Shown: one piece after another, positions 35,480-42,620 of the stretch
Layout of the letters: each line of letters opens with the position of its first letter
Position numbering within the stretch: position 1 is the first letter of the stretch
DNA from: Phytohabitans kaempferiae
GTDB taxonomy: Bacteria > Actinomycetota > Actinomycetes > Mycobacteriales > Micromonosporaceae
DNA: 64,000 nt
Reading direction: 5' to 3'
Assembly (NCBI RefSeq): GCF_042433955.1
Contig: NZ_JBHLUH010000089.1
Location: 62,001-126,000, forward strand
Translations under genes and position numbers: made by a program
The notes under the pieces: model-generated
The model's database searches: none
Seen by the model: only the letters and a program-made list of their open reading frames with translations
What the model was told of the DNA's origin: nothing

Positions 35480-36250
35480 ATGGGGGAGTGGTTCCGTCAC
35501 ACCATTGTGGACACCGGGCGCCTGTCGCTGTTCAGCTTCTTCGCCGCGATGATGGTCGGCTTCTTCGGCATCCGCTTCTCCACGCGCATGATCCGTGCCG
35601 GCGTGCGGTGGTGGCCGGGCAACGTGACGCCCGGCGGGCTGCACATCCATCACGCCGTCTTCGGCATCGGGCTGATGCTGATCGGCGGGATCACCGGCTT
35701 CGCCATCGACCCCGACCTGACCGGCTGGCGGTCGGTCGCGGCGGCCGTCTTCGGGCTGGGGTCGGCGCTCGTGCTCGACGAGTTCGCGCTCATCCTGCGG
35801 CTGCGCGACGTGTACTGGTCGCGGGAGGGACGCGAGTCGGTCACCGCCGTCTTCGTCGCCTGCGCGGTCACCGGGCTGCTCGTCCTCGGCGTGCTCCCGG
35901 AGAACATCACCGAACTCGTCCGCGCCGACGACCGCGGCGGCCTCGCCGGCTGGGCGGCAGGCATCGCGCTCGCCGCGTTCAACCTGGGGCTGGCCGTCCT
36001 CACCGTCCTCAAGGGAAAGCTCTGGACCGGCCTCATCGGACTGTTCTTCCCCATCCTGCTGTACGTCGGCGTGATCCGACTCGCCCGACCGAAGTCGCCG
36101 TGGGCGCGCTGGCGGTACCACCGCCCGGGTGAGCGGCCGGCCCGCAAGCTCGCCCGCGCGCAGCGCCGCGAGGAACGATTCCACCAACCGGTCGCTCGGC
36201 TTGGCGACCGGCTGAGCAACCTCATCGCCGGCCGGCCGGACCAGGCGTAG
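35480..36250 (+). CDS. Conserved polytopic membrane protein, unknown function
   Basis: The 256-residue protein has about six membrane spans (LFSFFAAMMVGFFGIRFSTR near the start; VFGIGLMLIGGITGFAI; VTAVFVACAVTGLLVLGVL; and others). Possible functional residues are the His cluster LHIHHAVFG near residue 54 and DEFALILRLRDVYW near 100. The C-terminal 50 residues are basic and cytoplasmic. I recognise it only as a conserved actinobacterial integral membrane protein without known role. The ATG at 35480 has a weak GGGG upstream. Confidence 0.75.
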   Translation: MGEWFRHTIVDTGRLSLFSFFAAMMVGFFGIRFSTRMIRAGVRWWPGNVTPGGLHIHHAVFGIGLMLIGGITGFAIDPDLTGWRSVAAAVFGLGSALVLDEFALILRLRDVYWSREGRESVTAVFVACAVTGLLVLGVLPENITELVRADDRGGLAGWAAGIALAAFNLGLAVLTVLKGKLWTGLIGLFFPILLYVGVIRLARPKSPWARWRYHRPGERPARKLARAQRREERFHQPVARLGDRLSNLIAGRPDQA

Positions 36251-36439
36251 CTGACGTACGCCGGGCCGTCCGGCGCCGGAAGCGTGGACTCACCGGTGAG
36301 GTGCGAGGGCGATGTGCTCCCGTACCGCCGCGGGCCGCCTCCGGTGCGGGCGGCACTGAACGTCGCCCGTCCGCGATGACGCTGTCACCGGGGCGTGGTG
36401 GGGGAGCCGAGTCGTGCGACCGGCTCCCCGGAACCGCTG

Positions 36440-36700
36440 CTAGACGACCGACTCCTCGTCATCGTCCGCGGAGTCGTCCTCCTCCAGCGTCCACTTGAGC
36501 TGGAACTCGATTTCCTCCTCGCCATCGCCCCGCTCGTGCTCGATGGAGAACTGGGCGCGGGCGGGAACGCGGATTCGCTCGCCGGCGATCTGGATCCGGA
36601 ACGGCGTCTCCGACTCCAGCGCGTCCGCCAGGCGCCGCAGCTTGGCGACGACCTCGGGCGTGGAGTAGAAGCGTTCGACGTCTCGCGTCGTCTCGGTCAC
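36440..36700 (-). CDS. Amphi-Trp domain protein
   Basis: This 86-residue acidic protein matches the small amphi-Trp domain family: VERFYSTPEVVAKLRRLADA, FRIQIAGERIRVPARAQFSI, EIEFQLKWTLEED, ending in an Asp/Glu tail. Its function is not established. The GTG at 36698-36700 is preceded by GGAGG four bases away. It stands alone, transcribed toward the membrane-protein gene. Confidence 0.75.
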   Translation of the reverse strand: MTETTRDVERFYSTPEVVAKLRRLADALESETPFRIQIAGERIRVPARAQFSIEHERGDGEEEIEFQLKWTLEEDDSADDDEESVV

Positions 36701-36853
36701 GTGACCTCCGATCTCAAGGCCGCCCCCGTGCGGGCGCACCTGCGCGGGACATTCAACCAGCGCCGGCGAGGGCGTGGGTTAGCCACCCTCCGCGGACACG
36801 CGAAAGGCGAGGCCCGCACCTTGACACCGCCCTCAACCTCGCGCCTCCATCCC

Positions 36854-36936
36854 GGTGCGGGGGGTGCGGGGGGTGCGGGGGGTGCGGGGGGTGCGGGGGG
36901 TGCGGGGGGTGCGGGGGGGTGCGGGGGGTGCGGGGG
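36854..36936. repeat. G-rich 9-bp tandem repeat, about nine copies
   Basis: GGTGCGGGG is repeated about nine times head to tail, one copy with an extra G. On the plus strand it has runs of four to seven G every nine bases, so G-quadruplex formation is possible. It lies between two minus-strand genes, downstream of the FrnE-type gene. Confidence 0.9.
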
Positions 36937-37005
36937 TGCCGGACACGCCCGGTGGCCGAGGTGGCGTGGCACGGGATCCACGGACTGTGGACCGCGGCTC
37001 GCCCC

Positions 37006-37647
37006 CTACGATCCCACCGGTGACGCGGCCTTCTCGAGCGTCGCCAGGAAGGCCTCGATCGGCTGGGCGCCCGAAATGCCGTACGTGCGGTTGAAGACGA
37101 AGAACGGCACGCCGGTCGCGCCGAGCTTCCGAGCGGTGCGGATGTCTTCGTGCACCTCCGCCGTGTACGCGTCGCCCTCGATCACCGCGCGCGCCTCGTC
37201 CGCCGGCAGCCCCGCGTCGGTCGCGATCCGCACGAGCGTGTCGGTGTCGTCGACTGCCTCGCCCTCGACGAGCGCGGCCCGGAACAGCCGCTCGTGGATC
37301 GCGTCCGCGGCGTCGCGTGCGGCGGCGAAGTGGGTGAGGCGGTGGGCATCGAACGTGTTGGCGGTCAGCGACCGGTCGAGGTGGTAGCTCAGCCCTTCCT
37401 CGGCGGCGAGCGCGGTGACCCGGTCCTGCATGGTCTGCGCCTGGGCGGCCGGCACGCCGTACTTCGTGGCCAGCATCTCCGTGGTGGGGCGGTTGTCGCC
37501 GCGCTGCTGCGACGGGTCGAGCTGGAAGCTGCGCCAGGTGACCCGCACGTCGCCGGCGTGCTCGAAGCGGGCGAGCGCGGTCTGCAGCCGCCGCTTGCCG
37601 ATGTAGCACCACGGGCAGATGACGTCGGACCAGACCTCGATCTTCAA
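37006..37647 (-). CDS. DsbA-family oxidoreductase, FrnE type
   Basis: The 213-residue cytoplasmic thioredoxin-fold protein carries the CPWC redox motif in WSDVICPWCYIGKRR near the N-terminus, TWRSFQLDPS, and GATGVPFFVFNRTYGISGAQ with the cis-Pro loop near the end. FrnE members are disulfide oxidoreductases or act in polyketide pathways. A TTG at 37645-37647 gives the usual start M-K-I-E-V-W-S-D and has GAGGAG eight bases upstream; a GTG three codons earlier overlaps that site. The gene begins about 17 bases after a 39-codon peptide gene, so they are likely cotranscribed. Confidence 0.88.
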   Translation of the reverse strand: MKIEVWSDVICPWCYIGKRRLQTALARFEHAGDVRVTWRSFQLDPSQQRGDNRPTTEMLATKYGVPAAQAQTMQDRVTALAAEEGLSYHLDRSLTANTFDAHRLTHFAAARDAADAIHERLFRAALVEGEAVDDTDTLVRIATDAGLPADEARAVIEGDAYTAEVHEDIRTARKLGATGVPFFVFNRTYGISGAQPIEAFLATLEKAASPVGS

Positions 37648-37663
37648 CGTTGCCACTCCTCGC

Positions 37664-37783
37664 TCACCAGCACGTGCCGTCGGGGGCACACACGTCGGCG
37701 CCGTCGGTCTCTACCATGACGAGGGCGACGGGCGTCTCCTCGTCCTCCGGTGCTTCGGCGGCGTGCACTTCGGGCTCATCCAT
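37664..37783 (-). CDS. 39-residue acidic peptide with a C-terminal Cys motif
   Basis: The ATG at 37781-37783 has GGAGGGG at a good distance. The product starts with an acidic segment (MDEPEVHAAEAPEDEE), has a short hydrophobic stretch (PVALVMVE) and ends DGADVCAPDGTCW. Two Cys residues separated by five residues at the extreme C-terminus recall redox-active or modified peptides, including RiPP precursors with an acidic leader and Cys-containing core. It is followed within 20 bases by the DsbA-fold FrnE gene, a plausible partner for its thiols. I know no named family. The role is open; reality as a gene is supported by the ribosome site and codon bias. Confidence 0.6.
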   Translation of the reverse strand: MDEPEVHAAEAPEDEETPVALVMVETDGADVCAPDGTCW

Positions 37784-37809
37784 GGCGCCCCTCCGCGCGG
37801 TATCTTGAT

Positions 37810-37866
37810 GCTTGCCTCAACTTGCGTCTCGAACCGTAGCACTAAAGTTGGGGCTTGCGTCAACTT
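37810..37866. promoter_or_regulatory. Divergent control region with repeated CAACTT elements
   Basis: GCTTGCCTCAACTT (37810-37823) and GCTTGCGTCAACTT (37853-37866) are near-identical direct copies 43 bases apart. AAGTTG (37845-37850) pairs with CAACTT (37861-37866). The region lies between the divergent peptide/FrnE unit and the TetR gene, as expected for an autoregulatory operator. A further GCGTCAACTT is at 38545-38554. Confidence 0.55.
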
Positions 37867-37891
37867 AGCGTTCGAGGTGGAGGGAAGGCGT

Positions 37892-38539
37892 ATGGCGAAG
37901 GCGACGCTGCGCGCGGACGCGCGGCGCAACGTCGAGAAGCTGCGGGGCGCCGCCGTGCACGTCTTCCGGGAGAAGGGCCTGCACGCGCCCCTCGAGGAGA
38001 TCGCGAAGCTGGCCGGCGTGAGCCCTGGCACCCTGTACAACCGCTTCGGCTCCCGCGAGGCGCTCATCGACGCGGTGATGCCCGAGCTGGCCGCCGCCAG
38101 CCTCGGCGAGGTCGGCCGGCGGGCGCTTGAGCACCCCGACCCGTGGGGCGGCTTCGCCACCTACGTCGAGGGGGTCTGCGAGCTCCAGGCCAGCGACCCC
38201 GCGCTCAACGACGTGATCTCCCGTCGCTACGCGGCCGAGCAGCTCACCGTGATCTGCCGGGTCACCGAGGAGCGCGAGCGGTACATCATCGAGCGCGCCC
38301 AGCGGGAGGGCGCCCTCCGCGCCGACTTCACCCGCGAGGACATGCTCTTCGTCTTCTGGTCCACCGCGATGCTCGTGCGGCACACCGCCGAGGCGGCCCC
38401 GGAGGCGTGGCGCCGCAGCATCGGCTTCCTCCTCGACGGGCTGCGCGCCGAGGCGGCACATCCGCTCCCGGTCCACCCGCTCACGCGCGACCAGGTGGAG
38501 GAAGTGATGTTTCGCCTCGGCGAGCTGGGCTCGATCTGA
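37892..38539 (+). CDS. TetR-family regulator
   Basis: The 215-residue protein has an N-terminal TetR helix-turn-helix (LRGAAVHVFREKGLHAPLEE, then VSPGTLYNRFGSREALIDAV) and a ligand-binding C-domain. The ATG at 37892 follows GGAGGGAAGG; the longer frame runs into the divergent peptide gene. It probably controls the divergent peptide/FrnE unit and itself through the CAACTT repeats. The ligand is unknown. Confidence 0.9.
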   Translation: MAKATLRADARRNVEKLRGAAVHVFREKGLHAPLEEIAKLAGVSPGTLYNRFGSREALIDAVMPELAAASLGEVGRRALEHPDPWGGFATYVEGVCELQASDPALNDVISRRYAAEQLTVICRVTEERERYIIERAQREGALRADFTREDMLFVFWSTAMLVRHTAEAAPEAWRRSIGFLLDGLRAEAAHPLPVHPLTRDQVEEVMFRLGELGSI

Positions 38540-38555
38540 GGCCAGCGTCAACTTC

Positions 38556-40004
38556 CTAGCCGGCCGCGATGGACTCGGCCGCGCGCACGGCCAGCGCCAT
38601 GCTCGTCAGCGTCGTGTTGCAGGCGACGCCCGTGGGGATGACGCCACCGCCGCCGAGGTAGAGGTTGTCGAGACCCCACACCTTCGAGTACGGGTCGACG
38701 ACACTCTCCGCCGGCTCCGCGCCCATCCGGGCCGTACCCGTGATGTGCAGCGCGAACCCCGCCTCCAAAAACGCCGGCTCGGCCCCGGGCAGGAACTTGC
38801 CGAGCGCCGTCGCCGCCTTCGTCATGTCGGTCACCATGTCGTCGGCGCGCGCCCGGTCCGCGGCGCTGGGCCGGAAGTGGAAGGTGGGCTGCGGCAGCCC
38901 GTACGGGTCGGCCACCCGATCCGAGAACGTCACCGCGTTGTCGCGCCGGACATCGCACGTGCTGAACCACACGAGGTCGGTGACGGTCCGCCGGTCGACG
39001 CCGTCGGGCACCGCCGCGTACCCGAAGACGCCGCGGTGCAGCTGGGCGTGCCACGGGCGCCCCGGCGAGACGGGGATCCACAGGTAGGGCTCGACCGCTG
39101 GCGCTCCCGGATCGAGCCGCTGGGCCAGGTCGTCGGAGAGGGCCACCTGGCAGGTGGCCATGGTCTGTTCACAGAGGTACCGGCCGAGCGCGTCCGGCCG
39201 GATCCCGGATGTCCACAGGAGCTGGGGCGTGAGGACGGAGCCGCCGGCCACCACGTACACGTCGGCGACCAGTGTCCGCTCCGCCCCTGTGGACAAGTCA
39301 CGTACGGCGGCGCCGGTGACCCGTCCGCCACTGTGGACAAGTCCGGTGCAGAGGTGCTCGGGCACGAGCGTGAAGCGCGGGTCGTCCGCCACGCTCGTCC
39401 CGCGGTGGTCACCGCCCTTGAGGATGATCTCCGGCCCGCTCCAGTGCACGCGGGGCGGGTCGACACTGAGCCGCTCGACAGCGAGCGGGAGGCGGCGTAC
39501 GTCGTATCCGGTCTCGTTGAGCTTTTCGGTGATAACGCGACCCTGCGCCGACATTTCGTAGGCGTCGGTGGTCGTGTGCAGTAGGTTTTCCGCCACTGCG
39601 TACAGTCGGGAAAGCTCGTCGCTGCCGACGAACGGAATGCTTTCCACAACCGGATGGGTCCGTGGTGTGGCGCACGCCCAGAAGATTCCCATTCCGCCGA
39701 CCGCGCGGGCGACCCTGGACGCGCCGAGATTCGTGGCCGGATTCTGGTCGGGATTAGTGTGCGAGTCCTTCCCGGATCCGGCGGCGGGCGGCACGGATAT
39801 CCGAACCGCGTTACTTCTGATGACGTCAGTGAATGTGTCCGAGTTGTGCTGGTAGATCGTTTCATTTCGCAGATGGCCCCCGAACTCGCCGGACTGCCGC
39901 CCGCCTGCCTCGATCATGGTGACATCGATTCCGGCGTCGACCAGGAGTCGGGCGAAAGTGCAGCCCACCGGGCCGGAACCGATGATAAGAGCGCTTTTCG
40001 CCAC
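38556..40004 (-). CDS. GMC flavoprotein, pyranose-oxidase/C-glycoside-oxidase-like
   Basis: The 482-residue FAD enzyme has the N-terminal dinucleotide motif ALIIGSGPVGCTFARLL and the GMC C-terminal catalytic region: FALHITGTARMGAEPAESVV, then GGGGVIPTGVACNTTLTSMA with the His/Asn-type pair. The region GGMGIFWACATPR is typical of pyranose 2-oxidases and related bacterial sugar or C-glycoside 3-oxidases. No signal peptide. GTG at 40002-40004 is chosen because GGAGG lies five bases upstream; ATG at 40016 would add four residues. GC is near 60% in the 5' third and over 70% in the 3' half, an unusual step. It is convergent with the TetR gene. Confidence 0.85.
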   Translation of the reverse strand: MAKSALIIGSGPVGCTFARLLVDAGIDVTMIEAGGRQSGEFGGHLRNETIYQHNSDTFTDVIRSNAVRISVPPAAGSGKDSHTNPDQNPATNLGASRVARAVGGMGIFWACATPRTHPVVESIPFVGSDELSRLYAVAENLLHTTTDAYEMSAQGRVITEKLNETGYDVRRLPLAVERLSVDPPRVHWSGPEIILKGGDHRGTSVADDPRFTLVPEHLCTGLVHSGGRVTGAAVRDLSTGAERTLVADVYVVAGGSVLTPQLLWTSGIRPDALGRYLCEQTMATCQVALSDDLAQRLDPGAPAVEPYLWIPVSPGRPWHAQLHRGVFGYAAVPDGVDRRTVTDLVWFSTCDVRRDNAVTFSDRVADPYGLPQPTFHFRPSAADRARADDMVTDMTKAATALGKFLPGAEPAFLEAGFALHITGTARMGAEPAESVVDPYSKVWGLDNLYLGGGGVIPTGVACNTTLTSMALAVRAAESIAAG

Positions 40005-40192
40005 AACGGCCTCCATTTGATCGTGGGTGCAATGACGCTAGCCATGCATTTAGCGGGATGCATCCAGTAATCGGCCACACGTCGGCAATCCGTTCTCCTC
40101 TTGTGCGGCGAAGGCGCGGCGTAATTGTCTTCCTTACGAGGAAATATCGGTGGACGTCGGACGGCGGTGCAATTCCTCCGTTGCGCCGCGCC

Positions 40193-40335
40193 GACAACGC
40201 CGCCCGACAACGCCGCCCGACAACGCCGCCCGACAACGCCGCCCGACGGCGCCGCCTGACAACGCCGCCCGACAACGCCGCCCGATGGCGCCGCCCGATG
40301 GCGCCGCCCGATGGCGCCGCCTGACAACGCCGTGC
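40193..40335. repeat. Eleven 13-bp tandem repeats
   Basis: Units of GACAACGCCGCCC (variants GACGGCGCCGCCT and GATGGCGCCGCCC/T) lie head to tail eleven times, the last one degenerate. Thirteen is not a multiple of three, so no protein repeat is kept in one frame. It lies upstream of the pyranose-oxidase-like gene and downstream of the PHBH-like gene. Confidence 0.92.
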
Positions 40336-40460
40336 GGCCCTGCTGCCCCCGGGGCGCGGTAGCGGCAGCCCGAACGCGACGTCGGTCCGCGACTCACCGC
40401 CCCCAGTGTGACGAGCGGTGAGGGGGTGCTGAGGCCGAGGTGCAAAGCGGAGTCGCGCCG

Positions 40461-41723
40461 CTATCGGCCGGGGAGGGACGTGCAGAGCCGCCCGGCGGCC
40501 ACCGCGGCCAGCCGCTCGCCGACCAGGCGCAGCAGCCCGCCCATCCCCAGGAGGCGCAGTGCCGTGCCGGCGTTGAAGAAGTCGTCCACAGGGGACATCC
40601 CGGCGAACGTGCCGAACAGGCGCTCGATCTCCGCCGGTCGCCGCCGCTCGGCCAACGCGCGCAGCAGCAGCCGCTCGCCCGGTCCACTGTGGTAGGTCGC
40701 CAGCCGCAGTGTCAGGTCGTACATGGGGCGCAGCGCGCGGTCGCGGTCGCGCTGGTGGGCGGCGAGCGCGGCGGCCAGCGGGCGGACGCCGCCGATCCCC
40801 GCCGCGATGGCGCCGGCGAGGCCCTCCGCGTCGCGCAGCGCGTTGGCGATGCCCTGCGCGGTCACCGGATCCATCGTCACGCCCGCGTCACCGACCAGGC
40901 ACCAGCCCGGCCCGTGCGCCTGCCGAAAGTGATTGGGCAGGTCGGGGGTGGTGCGCAGCCGCTCGGCGCGGGTGCCGGCACGCACCCGCGCGCCGAGGTC
41001 GCCGCAGCGGTCGAGGGCCGCCAGGTAGTTGGCCTCCGGGGCGGCGCGGAAGGCGTCGAAGCCGGTGAGCGGCGCGCTCAGGTACACCATCGTGAGGTCG
41101 TCGTTGGTGGGGAAGACCGCGGCGGCGATGCCCTCGCGCTGGTGCAGCTCGCCCGCGGTGACCGGCACGTCGGCCCAGTACGTGTAGCAGGCGAAGGAGC
41201 GGGGCGGCCGCTGCCGGTACGTCCGGGCTCCCACCGCCCGTGCCACGAACGACCGCTTGCCGTCCGCGCCGACCACCAGCGGGGCGCGCTCCACGCGATG
41301 TTGACCCCCGGGTGAACTTCCGCGGACACCGGCCACGCGCCCGCCCTCCCACAGCAGCTCCTCGACGCGCCACCGCTCACGGACCTCGGCGCCCGCCGTC
41401 CGTGCCGCCTCCACCAGCGCGTGGTCGAGCACGGTGCGGCGCGGGCTGTGGATGGCCGCTCCGGCCGGGAACGCGCCTTCCAGCACCGCCCCGCGCGTGT
41501 CGAAGCGCACCCGGTGGGCCGGTGGCGCTCCGGCGAGCTGGTCGAGCAGCCCCCACCGTGCCAGCCGCTCGACGCCGGGCGGCTGGATCTGGTGGGACGA
41601 GAGTGTGTCGCTGGGGAAGGCGGCCCGGTCGACGGCGAGCACGCGGAACCCGTGGCGGGCCAGGAGGAGAGCGGTGGCGGCGCCGGCGATCCGCGCCCCG
41701 ACCACGATCACGTCGTATCCCAC
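40461..41723 (-). CDS. FAD-dependent oxidoreductase, PHBH/geranylgeranyl-reductase-like
   Basis: The 420-residue flavoprotein has the GxGxxG-type start YDVIVVGARIAGAATALLLA, the middle motif LVVGADGKRSFVARAVG (the DG fingerprint) and GWCLVGDAGVTMDPVTAQGI (the GD motif). It should hydroxylate or reduce a small molecule using NAD(P)H. The GTG at 41721-41723 is preceded by GGGGGA. It is divergent from a TetR gene with a clear palindromic operator between them and is the likely target of that regulator. Confidence 0.87.
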   Translation of the reverse strand: MGYDVIVVGARIAGAATALLLARHGFRVLAVDRAAFPSDTLSSHQIQPPGVERLARWGLLDQLAGAPPAHRVRFDTRGAVLEGAFPAGAAIHSPRRTVLDHALVEAARTAGAEVRERWRVEELLWEGGRVAGVRGSSPGGQHRVERAPLVVGADGKRSFVARAVGARTYRQRPPRSFACYTYWADVPVTAGELHQREGIAAAVFPTNDDLTMVYLSAPLTGFDAFRAAPEANYLAALDRCGDLGARVRAGTRAERLRTTPDLPNHFRQAHGPGWCLVGDAGVTMDPVTAQGIANALRDAEGLAGAIAAGIGGVRPLAAALAAHQRDRDRALRPMYDLTLRLATYHSGPGERLLLRALAERRRPAEIERLFGTFAGMSPVDDFFNAGTALRLLGMGGLLRLVGERLAAVAAGRLCTSLPGR

Positions 41724-41815
41724 GGCCGTCCCCCGTCCACAGGTGCCATGCCGTCCACAAGAGCCCCGTCCACAAGCGCCATTCCTCCTGCGAGGGCCGT
41801 CCCACCTACAAAGCC

Positions 41816-41922
41816 GTCACCAGCCGTCACCATCACAAGGCCGTCACCATCACCGAGGCCCCCACCATCACAAAGCCCCACCATCACAGGGCCATCACCA
41901 CCACGGGGCCATCACCACCGCA
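41816..41922. repeat. Degenerate CACCATCAC-type tandem repeat
   Basis: Words such as CCGTCACCATCACAAGG, CCACCATCACAAAGC, CCACCATCACAGGG and CCATCACCACCACGGGG follow each other with a period of roughly 15-18 bases. The array is in the divergent spacer before the TetR operator. Two CCGTCCACAAG words lie just upstream at about 41752 and 41767. Confidence 0.7.
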
Positions 41923-41923
41923 G

Positions 41924-41964
41924 AACCATACGCGACCGTATGGTTGACCGTACGATAGCGTATG
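41924..41964. promoter_or_regulatory. TetR-type palindromic operator and second half-site pair
   Basis: AACCATACG (41924-41932) and CGTATGGTT (41937-41945) form a perfect nine-base inverted repeat around CGAC. Next to it CGTACGATAGCGTATG (41949-41964) is a weaker copy with similar half-sites and ends at the TetR start codon. This suggests autoregulation and control of the divergent flavoprotein. Confidence 0.75.
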
Positions 41965-42552
41965 TGCGTGGCGGATGGAAAGCGGCGCCTGGCGCGGGAA
42001 GACTGGGTCGACGCGGCGCTGGCCGCCATCGCCGAGGGCGGCGTGGCCGCGGTGGCCGTCGAGCCGCTCGCCGTCCGCCTCGGCACCACGAAGGGGAGCT
42101 TCTACTGGCACTTCGCCAACCGCGCGGCACTGCTCGACGCCGCGCTGGCGCGGTGGGAGGAGCGGACCACCACCGCGGTCGTCGACGAGATCGTCAACGC
42201 CACCGAGGAGCCGGCCGACCAGCTCCGCACCCTCATCGTCCGCGTGATCGAGGCGGCCGAGCGCGACCGGGTCGGCCCGGCGCTGCTCGCGGCGGTCGGG
42301 CAGCCGGTGGTCGCGAGCGCGATCGACCGGGTCACCCGCGCGCGTGTCGGGCTGATCGTCACGGTGTTCACGCGGCTCGGGTTTCCGCTGGCGGAGGCCC
42401 GCTCGCGCGCGCTGCTCGCGTACAGCGCGTACCTCGGCCACGCCCAGCTCGCGCACTCCACCGACGGCGTACTGCCGGACACGGTGGGGGGCCGGCGGGC
42501 GTACCTGCGCGACGTGATCGGCGTGCTGACCGCCGGAGCGTCGGATAGCTGA
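41962..42552 (+). CDS. TetR-family regulator
   Basis: The 196-residue protein has a TetR DNA-binding domain (REDWVDAALAAIAEGGVAAV, RLGTTKGSFYWHFANRAALL) and a helical C-domain. The ATG at 41962 overlaps the operator and may be leaderless; an in-frame GTG at 41968 is an alternative. It probably represses itself and the divergent PHBH-like flavoprotein. The ferric-reductase-like gene downstream may be cotranscribed (gap about 70 bases). Confidence 0.9.
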   Translation: MCVADGKRRLAREDWVDAALAAIAEGGVAAVAVEPLAVRLGTTKGSFYWHFANRAALLDAALARWEERTTTAVVDEIVNATEEPADQLRTLIVRVIEAAERDRVGPALLAAVGQPVVASAIDRVTRARVGLIVTVFTRLGFPLAEARSRALLAYSAYLGHAQLAHSTDGVLPDTVGGRRAYLRDVIGVLTAGASDS

Positions 42553-42620
42553 CTGACCCGCTGCGGCCGTCCCGCTCGTACCGACAATGCCGGGAAGCCG
42601 ATCATGTGGGGGCGATAGTC

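Noticed and set aside
37664..37666. TGA after the 39-residue peptide read as selenocysteine
   Set aside because: The reading beyond the TGA gives no family content and no SECIS-like structure is visible; the ribosome site for the next gene directly follows.
38556..40004. Cholesterol oxidase or choline dehydrogenase identity for the GMC enzyme
   Set aside because: The FAD and C-terminal motifs and missing signal peptide fit pyranose-oxidase-like enzymes better.
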